Shown: positions 1 through 6,092 of the stretch, in pieces
Layout: every line of letters starts with the position of its first letter
Numbering within the stretch: the stretch's first letter is position 1
Source: Paracoccaceae bacterium
GTDB lineage: Bacteria; Pseudomonadota; Alphaproteobacteria; Rhodobacterales; Rhodobacteraceae
Assembly: GCA_026982515.1 (NCBI GenBank)
Contig: JALSGY010000481.1
Coordinates: 1-8,947, forward strand
Direction of reading: 5' to 3'
Length of the DNA: 8,947 nucleotides
The notes under the pieces: model-generated
The model's input: the letters and a program-made list of their open reading frames with translations, nothing else
Databases searched by the model: none
Told to the model about the DNA's origin: nothing
Program-made: the position numbers and the translations under genes

Positions 1-81
1 GGGTGGCGGTCTCGGCAATCTTCGCAAACATCAGCTCGTTCCACGAAAAGATGAAGGCGAAGATTGCCGAGACCGCCACCC
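1..81. repeat. Perfect 25-bp inverted repeat at the window edge (suspected fold-back)
   Basis: Bases 1-25 are the exact reverse complement of bases 57-81, with a 31-base unpaired spacer between them. Both arms lie inside the permease reading frame, so the plus strand of the left arm repeats the peptide AVSAIF that the minus-strand gene encodes at residues 198-203. A perfect palindrome of this length in coding DNA at the very edge of the sequence is more likely a chimeric fold-back than a biological element. Confidence 0.85.
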
Positions 82-667
82 CGGGCATTGCCAGCGGCAG
101 GCAGATCGAGCGGAAGATGCGCCACTGCGAGGCGCCTTCCAGCGAGGCTGCCTCGTCCAGCTCGAAGGGGATGGAGCGGAACTGGTCGGTGCAGATCCAG
201 ATCACGATCGGCAGGTTGAAGGTGAGATAGATCAGGATCAGCGTCAGCCTGGTGTCCAGCATGCCCAGCTGACGCACGATCAGAAAGAAGGGCAGCGCCA
301 GCACGATCGGCGAAATCATCCGGTTGGTGATGAACCAGAACCACAGGTCCTTCTTGCCGCGAAATTCGAACCGCGCCAGCGCATAGGCCGCCGGCAGGCC
401 CAGGGCGATGGCCAGAGCCGTGGTGCTGACCGCCACGATCAGGGAGTTGATCAGCGTCCTGCCCACGCCATCCTCGAACAGAACGGTTGTGTAGTTGGAC
501 AGCGTCGGCTCGAACAGCCACACCGGCGGGCTTTCCAGCGCCAGCACCTGGGTTTTCAGCGAGGTGGTGACCATCCAGTAGAAGGGAAAGACGCAAAAGG
601 CGATCACCACCACCATCAGGGAGATCTGGATCAGTGCCGCGCGCCTAGTGCCGGGTGCCGCCGCCAT
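1..667 (-). CDS. Carbohydrate ABC transporter permease, MalG type (3' end outside window)
   Basis: This is the second inner-membrane permease subunit of a sugar-type (CUT1) ABC importer. Translating the minus strand from the ATG at 667 gives 222 open codons with no stop before the window edge; the family is usually about 270-290 residues. Hydrophobic segments lie near residues 12-34, 72-96, 108-131, 141-160 and 192-210. The cytoplasmic EAA loop that docks on the ATPase is clear at about 172-195 (EAASLEG, then LPLAMPG), followed by the family's SWNE motif at 208-211. A strong AAGGAGG lies just upstream, inside the end of the preceding permease gene. Only one base separates the two genes, so translation is probably coupled. 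Residues 215-222 are encoded by one arm of a perfect 25-bp inverted repeat and may not be genuine. The family and role are secure; the substrate is unknown. Confidence 0.9.
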   Translation of the reverse strand, partial: MAAAPGTRRAALIQISLMVVVIAFCVFPFYWMVTTSLKTQVLALESPPVWLFEPTLSNYTTVLFEDGVGRTLINSLIVAVSTTALAIALGLPAAYALARFEFRGKKDLWFWFITNRMISPIVLALPFFLIVRQLGMLDTRLTLILIYLTFNLPIVIWICTDQFRSIPFELDEAASLEGASQWRIFRSICLPLAMPGVAVSAIFAFIFSWNELMFAKIAETAT

Positions 668-668
668 C

Positions 669-1544
669 TCAGACCTCCTTGTAGAACAGCCGGATGTAGG
701 CCTGCGCCAGGATGATGGTGATGATCAGCAGAATGATCGCCTGGGCCGAGGCCAACCCCTGATCGAAGGCCCGGAACCCCACCCGCTGGATCATCAGCGA
801 GATGAATTCGGTCGAGGCGCCAGGGCCGCCGCGGGTGAGCGTGAACACCATGTCGAAGAGTTTCAGCGTGTCGGCGGTGCGCAGGATCAGCACCGCCACC
901 AGCCCCGGTACCAGGAAGGGCAGCTGCACGTGGCGCAGCACAACCCACCAGTTCTTCGTCTCCAGCCGGGCGGCCTCTTCGATCTCGCCGGGCACCGTGG
1001 TCAGCCCTGCCAGCAGCACCAGCGCCACGAAGGGGGTCCATTGCCACACGTCCCAGAAGATGATCATGGCGAAGGCGTTGAACGGATCGCCGATCCAGTT
1101 GATCGGATCGATGCCGAGAAAGCCGAGCAGCTGGTTCACAACGCCGTACTTGAGGTTGAACATCACCTGCCCCAGCAGCCCCACCACTGCATAGGTGGTG
1201 GCCATAGGCAGCACCAGCGACAGCCGGGTGAGGGTTTTCAGGATCCCAAGGCCGGGGCGGTGCAGGATCAGCGCGATCCCCAATCCCAGCGCGATCTGCA
1301 GCGGCAGGGCGATGATCAGCAGCGTGAAGGTGCGTCCCATGGCCTCCCAGAACACCGGATCGGTCAGGACTTCGCCATAGTTCTCCAGGCCGATGAACTT
1401 CACCTTCTTCAGTTTGGTGAGATTGAAGAAGTGAAGGCTGGTCCAGAAGGCGTAGATCAGCGGGCCGATACCGATCAGCGCCAGTGAGATCACGGCGGGG
1501 CCGAGGAAGCCGAAAATCGTTCTGCGGCGGGTTCGCACGGTCAT
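669..1544 (-). CDS. Carbohydrate ABC transporter permease, MalF/UgpA type
   Basis: This is the first permease subunit of the importer, 291 residues, near the usual length for the family. About six membrane segments can be read, near residues 9-32, 72-95, 107-129, 156-181, 208-222 and 265-287. The EAA loop spans about 187-213 (EIEEAARLE ... HVQLPFLVP). The glycine normally found in this loop is a threonine here (residue 196), while the partner permease keeps its glycine. The GGPG element at 239-242 is typical of MalF-like subunits. The ATG at 1544 is chosen for length and for the basic N-terminus (TVRTRRR) before the first membrane helix; its ribosome site (AAGGA, 14 bases upstream) is weak, and a GTG two codons downstream is an alternative. 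It lies 67 bases after the binding-protein gene, across a strong GC hairpin. Confidence 0.93.
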   Translation of the reverse strand: MTVRTRRRTIFGFLGPAVISLALIGIGPLIYAFWTSLHFFNLTKLKKVKFIGLENYGEVLTDPVFWEAMGRTFTLLIIALPLQIALGLGIALILHRPGLGILKTLTRLSLVLPMATTYAVVGLLGQVMFNLKYGVVNQLLGFLGIDPINWIGDPFNAFAMIIFWDVWQWTPFVALVLLAGLTTVPGEIEEAARLETKNWWVVLRHVQLPFLVPGLVAVLILRTADTLKLFDMVFTLTRGGPGASTEFISLMIQRVGFRAFDQGLASAQAIILLIITIILAQAYIRLFYKEV

Positions 1545-1570
1545 CGGCGCAGGGGTCCCATCCTTGCGGG

Positions 1571-1597
1571 CCGGGGGCGGCGGCTGGCCGCCCCCGG
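1571..1597 (-). other. Intergenic RNA hairpin between binding-protein and permease genes
   Basis: A perfect 11-bp stem (CCGGGGGCGGC pairing with GCCGCCCCCGG) closes a 5-base loop in the gap after the solute-binding protein gene. No T-run follows on the minus strand, so this is not a classic intrinsic terminator. By analogy with hairpins after other binding-protein genes, it may protect the upstream mRNA from 3' decay or cause partial termination. Either would give more binding protein than permease; this role is inference. Confidence 0.6.
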
Positions 1598-1611
1598 TCA
1601 GGTTTCACAGA

Positions 1612-2949
1612 CTACTGGATAAGCGGTTTTTCACCGGCGTAGTAGCCTGCCTCCTCCAGCACCGCTTCCATCTGCTCGCCGATGATGCGCGCGCCTTCCT
1701 CGACGCTCACTTCGCCCAGCATCATCTTCGTGCCCCATTCCTGCACGATCTCGGTGATCTCGGGCCATTCGGCAAATCGCGGGCGGAACTCGGGAACGCC
1801 GTCCTGCCAGCTTTCCACCAGCGCCGGGACGAAATCGTATTTCTCGGCGATGCCGGGTAGTTGATAGACCGACTGACGCGCCGGCACGCCGCCACGTTCG
1901 AGATATTCCAGCGCATTGGCCTTTGACGTGATCCACTGGATGAACAGCCAGGCCGCGGCCTGTTCCTTTTCATCCGCCTGGGTGGTGACGGCCAGCGAGA
2001 ACCCGCCGAGTGCGGGCTTGCGCCCGGCCGGGCCCCTCGGCTCGGGGGCGATCTTCAGGCAGTCGGCGATCTTCGAGGTTTCCGGGTTCTTCAGCGTGGC
2101 GTAGAAGGCCGACCACTCGGTGATGAAGGCCACGTCGCCTTGCGCCAGGGCGTTCACCGTCTCGGCGTGATCGTAGGAGACGATGCCCTCGGGCATGTAC
2201 TTCATCAGTTCCTGGCGGAAGTTCAGCCCTGCCTGGCTTTCGGGCGAAAGCAGGTTGGAGCGGAAGTTCTCGTCAAGGAACGAACCGCCGAAGGGCCACA
2301 GGAAGCGGGCGAAACTGTCGGCGGACTGGGTTTCGTTGCGCTTGGACTGCAGCGCGTAGGCGTATCTGCCGTCCCTGGTCAGGGCCGGGCCGTAGATGTC
2401 CATCACCTCCTGCCAGGTTTCGGGCGGACGGTCGAAGCCGGCCTCCTTCAGCATGCAGTCGTTGTAGAACAGCAGGCCCGAGTAGTTGTCGAAGGGCAGC
2501 CCGTAGATGGTGCCGCCCCAGCCGCCGAAGGCATTGAGGACCAGGGGGAAGAAATCCTCCAGATCAAGTTCGGGATCCAGCAGATCGGGGTTGGAGGTGA
2601 ACTTGTCGATCGGCACGATCCACTCGTTCTCGGCGAAGTTGCCGATCCACACTAGGTCGATCAGCGCGATGTCGAAATCGCCACCGGCCACGAAATCGCG
2701 CACCTGCTCGCCCAGCGCGTTCTCGTAGGGGTGCTTGACGATATTAACCTTGATCCCGGTCTTTTCCTCGAATTCCGGCAGCATCGCCTCGGCCGCCTCG
2801 TAGCCCGGGCGCAGCAGGAACACCACATCGACGGTGGTGCCCGCATAAGGCGCGGCCGCCTTTTCCAGCGTCCATTCCGAGGCCTGGGCAACCCCCAGTC
2901 CCAGCCCCGCCGCAAGCGCGAGGCCACAGACCGATGTTCTGTACCGCAT
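1612..2949 (-). CDS. Extracellular solute-binding protein, family 1 (sugar-type ABC importer)
   Basis: This is the periplasmic receptor that captures the substrate and delivers it to the two permeases. It has 445 residues, typical of CUT1-type binding proteins. Residues 1-23 form a Sec signal peptide: basic MRYR, a hydrophobic stretch, and a cleavage site after AQA. The Cys at position 8 is not in a lipobox. The mature protein shows family hallmarks: FEEKTGIKVN near residue 60, an FDIALID strand, IYGLPFDNYSGLLFYND in the hinge region, the QGDVAFITEWSAF element and GGFSLAV. The start has a good ribosome site (GGGAGG, 7 bases before ATG). It is the first gene of the leftward arm. The substrate cannot be read from sequence: neighbouring enzymes suggest a polyol, sugar or phosphorylated derivative. 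Confidence 0.94.
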   Translation of the reverse strand: MRYRTSVCGLALAAGLGLGVAQASEWTLEKAAAPYAGTTVDVVFLLRPGYEAAEAMLPEFEEKTGIKVNIVKHPYENALGEQVRDFVAGGDFDIALIDLVWIGNFAENEWIVPIDKFTSNPDLLDPELDLEDFFPLVLNAFGGWGGTIYGLPFDNYSGLLFYNDCMLKEAGFDRPPETWQEVMDIYGPALTRDGRYAYALQSKRNETQSADSFARFLWPFGGSFLDENFRSNLLSPESQAGLNFRQELMKYMPEGIVSYDHAETVNALAQGDVAFITEWSAFYATLKNPETSKIADCLKIAPEPRGPAGRKPALGGFSLAVTTQADEKEQAAAWLFIQWITSKANALEYLERGGVPARQSVYQLPGIAEKYDFVPALVESWQDGVPEFRPRFAEWPEITEIVQEWGTKMMLGEVSVEEGARIIGEQMEAVLEEAGYYAGEKPLIQ

Positions 2950-2977
2950 TTTCTTTCCTCCCTATGGAATGTTTGGA

Positions 2978-3033
2978 TTGACATTCTTTTGTATGATAGA
3001 TGATACATTTGTATGTATCCGGCCTTCTGTCAA
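2978..3033. promoter_or_regulatory. Facing -35 boxes of the divergent transporter/catabolic promoters
   Basis: A perfect TTGACA occurs on the plus strand at 2978-2983 and another on the minus strand at 3033-3028. Each points across the same A+T-rich centre towards its own arm: the rightward ATPase-enzyme arm and the leftward binding-protein arm. The matching -10 boxes would fall around 3001-3010, inside the palindromes, but neither resembles TATAAT well (TGATAC or GATACA rightward, AAATGT or AATGTA leftward). Weak -10 elements would fit an activated or tightly regulated promoter. The -35 boxes are seen directly; exact start points are inference. Confidence 0.55.
2990..3019. promoter_or_regulatory. 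Overlapping palindromic operators (TGTAT...ATACA)
   Basis: Two overlapping inverted repeats occupy the centre of the divergent control region. The first is TGTATGATAGATGATACA (2990-3007), of form TGTAT-N-AT-NN-AT-N-ATACA. The second has arms GATACAT and ATGTATC with a 4-base spacer (3002-3019). The octamer TTTGTATG also recurs directly at 2988 and 3008, 20 bp apart, about two helical turns. The layout suits a dimeric repressor or activator on one face of the helix. Palindromes rich in TGTAT/ATACA are common for GntR-family regulators, but no regulator gene is in the window, so the family is a guess. Confidence 0.65.
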
Positions 3034-3093
3034 CCCGCCTTGCGAGGACCGGCTTGTGCGGGCTCTATGGTCCGGGCCCGGGACATCTGATCT

Positions 3094-3100
3094 GGAGGGG
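3094..3100 (+). promoter_or_regulatory. Ribosome binding site that fixes a TTG start
   Basis: GGAGGGG lies directly before the TTG at 3105 and is the only strong Shine-Dalgarno sequence near the start of the ATPase homology. It supports starting at this TTG rather than at the in-frame ATG at 3000, which lies inside the operator and would add 35 residues unlike the family. Confidence 0.75.
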
Positions 3101-3104
3101 CGAC

Positions 3105-4136
3105 TTGGCTGAAGTAACTCTCGCATCCGTCAGCAAATCCTTCGGCGGCGTGGCGGCGCTATGCGACGTTTCCCTGCAGATCGAGGATGGGGCCTTCGTG
3201 GTCTTCGTCGGCCCCTCGGGGTGCGGAAAGTCTACCCTGCTGCGTTCGATTGCCGGGCTGGAGGGAATCGATTCCGGCGCCATCCACATCGGTGGCCGGG
3301 ACGTGACGCAGCTTGCGCCGTCCGATCGCGACGTGGCGATGGTGTTCCAGTCCTACGCGCTTTACCCGCACATGAGCGTGCGCGAGAACATCGAATTCGG
3401 CATGAAGGTGAACAAGGTGCCGAAGGCGGAGCGGGCGCGCAAGATCGGGGAGGTGGCGCGCATCCTGCAACTGGAGGACTACCTCGAGCGCAAGCCGGCC
3501 CAGCTTTCGGGCGGGCAGCGTCAGCGGGTGGCGATCGGGCGGGCCATCGTGAAGGACCCGAAGGTGTTCCTGTTCGACGAGCCGCTCTCGAATCTCGACG
3601 CCAAGCTTCGCATCCAGATGCGGATCGAACTGGAAGCGCTGCATCGTCAGCTCGGCGCGACGATGATCTACGTCACCCACGATCAGGTCGAGGCGATGAC
3701 CATGGCCGATACCATCGTGGTGCTCAACGCCGGCCGGGTGGAGCAGGTCGGCCCGCCGATGGAGCTTTACCACCATCCGGCAAGCGAATTCGTGGCCGGT
3801 TTCATAGGTTCTCCGGCCATGAACTTTCTCGATCGCGACCAGCTGGGCGAACAGGCGGCGGCCATTCTCGCCGAGGGCGCGGTGCGTCTGGGCATCCGCC
3901 CCGAGCATGTGCGCATCACGCCTCCCGGCAAGGGCATTTTCGATGTCACCGTGCGCGTGAAAGAGCAGCTGGGCGGAGAAAACTACCTTTATGTCCGTAA
4001 CGACAGGGTGGAAAACCTCGTGGTCAAGACCGACGGCGACGAGTGCACCGACGTGGGCGCGCAAATCGGCCTGCACCTGCCGGCCGAACGGCTGCATCAG
4101 TTCGATGCCACCGGCCGAGCCATCGGCGGAACCTGA
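3105..4136 (+). CDS. ABC transporter ATP-binding protein, MalK/UgpC type
   Basis: This is the cytoplasmic ATPase that powers the importer whose permeases and binding protein lie on the divergent arm. From the TTG start it has 343 residues. Motifs in order are Walker A GPSGCGKST (36-44), Q-loop Gln82, signature LSGGQ (134-138), Walker B VFLFDEP (154-160), D-loop SNLDAK and switch His192. The C-terminal TOBE-like part begins near 236 and contains LGIRPEHVRI (262-271), typical of MalK/UgpC. The segment between MNFL and LGIRPEH is short compared with most relatives, so the first TOBE strand looks trimmed. An upstream ATG at 3000 is rejected because it lies in the operator and adds a non-homologous extension. 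It is first in the rightward arm, 13 bases before the dehydrogenase gene. Confidence 0.94.
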   Translation: MAEVTLASVSKSFGGVAALCDVSLQIEDGAFVVFVGPSGCGKSTLLRSIAGLEGIDSGAIHIGGRDVTQLAPSDRDVAMVFQSYALYPHMSVRENIEFGMKVNKVPKAERARKIGEVARILQLEDYLERKPAQLSGGQRQRVAIGRAIVKDPKVFLFDEPLSNLDAKLRIQMRIELEALHRQLGATMIYVTHDQVEAMTMADTIVVLNAGRVEQVGPPMELYHHPASEFVAGFIGSPAMNFLDRDQLGEQAAAILAEGAVRLGIRPEHVRITPPGKGIFDVTVRVKEQLGGENYLYVRNDRVENLVVKTDGDECTDVGAQIGLHLPAERLHQFDATGRAIGGT

Positions 4137-4149
4137 CGGGAGCGTGCTC

Positions 4150-5499
4150 ATGGCCGGATGGAAAGAGGAGTTCGAGACGGTCATAGCCGCGGCGGTGCGC
4201 CGCTCCCGGACCATCCGCGAGGTAATGATGGCACGCGGAGCCCTGCCGGGGGCGGGGGCGCTGGTGCGCCGCCATTTCGAGGGTGACCGCGCCGTCGTCT
4301 TCGCGGACGAGGCGGGCTTTGCCGCCGCCGGTGATCCGCTCGTCGCCAGCCTCGAGGATGCCGGCCTGACGGTGATCCGCCACGTGATACCGGCCCGTCC
4401 GCTGCCCAAGCCCACCGCGAAACTGGCCGAAGCCTTCCGTGCGCCGCTGAAGCAGGCCGGGGCAGTGCCGGTGGCGCTGGGCTCGGGGGTGATCAACGAT
4501 CTGGTGAAACATGCCGCCTTCGTCGAAGGTCTGCCCTATCTGTCGGTGGCCACCGCCGCCTCGATGGACGGCTATGCCTCGGCCGGGGCGCCGCTGATCC
4601 GCGAGGGCTTCAAGATCACCATTCCTGCCCGCGCTCCGCGTGCCATCCTGGCCGATCTCGACGTGATCGCCGCCGCACCGCCCGAGATGACCAGCTGGGG
4701 CTACGGAGACCTGGCCGGCAAGGTGCCTGCCGGCGGCGACTGGCTGGTGGCCGATGCGCTGGAGATCGAGCCGCTGGACGAGGCCGCCTGGCCGCTGGTT
4801 CAGCACAACCTGCGCGGCTGGCTGGCCGGGCCGGAGGCCCTTGCACGGGGCGATTTCACAGCCACCGCGCGGCTGTTTTCCGGGCTGACGGCGGTGGGGC
4901 TGGCGATGGAGTTTCATGGTTCCTCGCGCCCGGCCTCGGGGGCAGATCATCAGATCGCCCACCTGTGGGAGATGCAGGGGCTGGAGCACGGCGGGCGGCG
5001 GGTGTCGCACGGGGCCTGCGTGGCGGTGGGCTGCGTGGCGGTGCTCGGGCTTTACGACTGGTTGCTGGAGCAGGATCTGGGCCGGATCGACCCGCAGGCG
5101 GTGGCCGCTGCGGCCCCCTCGCTTGCCCGGAAATTCGCCGAGATCGAAGCCCTCCTCGATGATCCTCGAATCATCGAGCGGGCAAGAGAGGAAACCCGGG
5201 CCAAGCACCTGGAGGGCCGGGCTCTGGAAGCCCGCCTGATGCTGCTGCGCGCGCGCTGGCCACAGCTGTGCGCCCGCCTGCGCGCCCATCTGATGCCGGC
5301 CGGGCAGATGGCCGGGCTGCTGCGTGCCGCCGGCACGCCGGCCGGTGCATCCGAGATCGGGGTGAGCCCCGCGCGCCTGGCCTGGGCGCTGAAGGCCAGC
5401 CGCTTCATCCGGGCCCGCTACACGCTGCCCGATCTTCTTGAGGAAACCGGCCTGCTGGCGCAGGCTGTGCAGGCGGTGACCGGAACGGGGCGGGGCTGA
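4150..5499 (+). CDS. Iron-type alcohol dehydrogenase, sn-glycerol-1-phosphate dehydrogenase (AraM/EgsA) family
   Basis: The 449-residue protein belongs to the family that interconverts sn-glycerol 1-phosphate and dihydroxyacetone phosphate with NAD(P)H; many bacterial members have no proven substrate. The dinucleotide and phosphate-binding region shows GSGVINDLVK (111-120) and TAASMDGYAS (135-144). Likely metal ligands are Asp187 in GYGDLAGK, His267 in SGADHQIAH and His287 in SHGACVAVG, so the active site looks intact. The ATG at 4150 follows GGGAG by 7 bases; an in-frame GTG at 4144 is too close to that site. It sits between the transporter ATPase and a phosphosugar isomerase-like gene, which points to a catabolic role towards a phosphorylated polyol or ketose rather than lipid synthesis. 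Family confidence is high; the true substrate is unknown. Confidence 0.87.
   Translation: MAGWKEEFETVIAAAVRRSRTIREVMMARGALPGAGALVRRHFEGDRAVVFADEAGFAAAGDPLVASLEDAGLTVIRHVIPARPLPKPTAKLAEAFRAPLKQAGAVPVALGSGVINDLVKHAAFVEGLPYLSVATAASMDGYASAGAPLIREGFKITIPARAPRAILADLDVIAAAPPEMTSWGYGDLAGKVPAGGDWLVADALEIEPLDEAAWPLVQHNLRGWLAGPEALARGDFTATARLFSGLTAVGLAMEFHGSSRPASGADHQIAHLWEMQGLEHGGRRVSHGACVAVGCVAVLGLYDWLLEQDLGRIDPQAVAAAAPSLARKFAEIEALLDDPRIIERAREETRAKHLEGRALEARLMLLRARWPQLCARLRAHLMPAGQMAGLLRAAGTPAGASEIGVSPARLAWALKASRFIRARYTLPDLLEETGLLAQAVQAVTGTGRG
5155..5178 (+). repeat. Small perfect hairpin inside the dehydrogenase gene
   Basis: CTCGATGAT pairs with ATCATCGAG across the 6-base loop CCTCGA. It lies in codons specifying LLDDPRIIER and is probably a by-product of coding, though it could form in the mRNA. 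Confidence 0.5.
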
Positions 5500-5531
5500 A
5501 CCCTACGGCAGGAACCACGGGAGGAAACGCG

Positions 5532-6089
5532 ATGGATTTCCGAAAGACCGGCGAGGCGGCGCTCTGCGAGATCGGGCGTGCCTTTGCGGCAATCGATCCG
5601 GCGCAGGTGGAGGCCCTGGCAGAGGCCCTGGCGTCTGCCCGGCGGATTGCGCTTTACGGTGTCGGGCGCGAGGGGCTGATGATCAGGGCCTTCGCCATGC
5701 GCCTGTTCCATCTAGGGCTCGACGCCCATGTGGTGGGCGACATGACCACCCCGCCGGTGGGCCGGGGCGATCTGCTGGTCGTCAGCGCCGGGCCGGGGAT
5801 GTTTTCCACCGTGGCCGGGCTGGTGGGCGTGGCCCGCAAGGCCGGGGCCGCTACCGCCTGTTTCACCGCCCAGCCCGGGGGCGAGGTGCCGAAGATGTGC
5901 GACACCGTGCTGGTATTGCCGGCCCAGACCATGGCCGATGATCGCGGCGGGAAGGTCTCGGTTCTGCCCATGGGCTCGCTCTACGAGGGGGTGCAGTTTC
6001 TGACCGGCGAGATTCTGATCCTGATGCTGGCCGAGCGGCTTGGGGTCAGCGCCGAGGCGATGCGCGCCAACCACACGAACCTGGAGTGA
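5532..6089 (+). CDS. SIS-domain phosphosugar isomerase, 6-phospho-3-hexuloisomerase-like
   Basis: The 185-residue protein matches the size and layout of 6-phospho-3-hexuloisomerase, which interconverts 3-hexulose 6-phosphate and fructose 6-phosphate. Recognisable features are LYGVGREG (41-48), FAMRLFHLGLDAHVVGD (54-70), TTPPVGRGDLLVVS (72-85), the MGSLYEG segment with likely catalytic Glu152, and a C-terminal ANHTNLE resembling the family's RHANLE ending. The phosphate-binding loop, usually SGSGET, reads SAGPGMFST here (85-93), so the substrate or chemistry may differ. The gene starts after a strong GGGAGGA, 32 bases after the dehydrogenase gene and 3 bases before the next. No hexulose-6-phosphate synthase is visible, which argues against a formaldehyde-fixing role. 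The fold is secure; the reaction is inferred. Confidence 0.85.
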   Translation: MDFRKTGEAALCEIGRAFAAIDPAQVEALAEALASARRIALYGVGREGLMIRAFAMRLFHLGLDAHVVGDMTTPPVGRGDLLVVSAGPGMFSTVAGLVGVARKAGAATACFTAQPGGEVPKMCDTVLVLPAQTMADDRGGKVSVLPMGSLYEGVQFLTGEILILMLAERLGVSAEAMRANHTNLE

Positions 6090-6092
6090 ACC

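Noticed and set aside
3..230. A short plus-strand open frame at the window start
   Set aside because: Its first residues repeat the minus-strand permease peptide AVSAIF only because of the 25-bp inverted repeat; the rest is antisense to the permease gene.
3071..3083. GC palindrome around CCGGGCCCGG in the ATPase leader
   Set aside because: It is short and of low complexity in GC-rich DNA, with no link to a start or promoter element.
3159..4496. A 445-codon open frame on the minus strand opposite the ATPase and dehydrogenase genes
   Set aside because: It is antisense to two genes with clear motifs. Its translation is low-complexity, rich in Arg, His and Ala, with no recognisable domain, as expected for shadow frames in GC-rich DNA.
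5155..5178. The 9-bp hairpin inside the dehydrogenase gene as a regulatory element
   Set aside because: It lies mid-gene in ordinary codons with no nearby start, stop or repeat, and a 9-bp stem can arise by chance. It is kept as a structural note only.
4024..5289. A 421-codon minus-strand frame opposite the dehydrogenase gene
   Set aside because: The translation is His-, Gln- and Gly-rich shadow sequence, while the plus-strand frame has intact metal and cofactor motifs.
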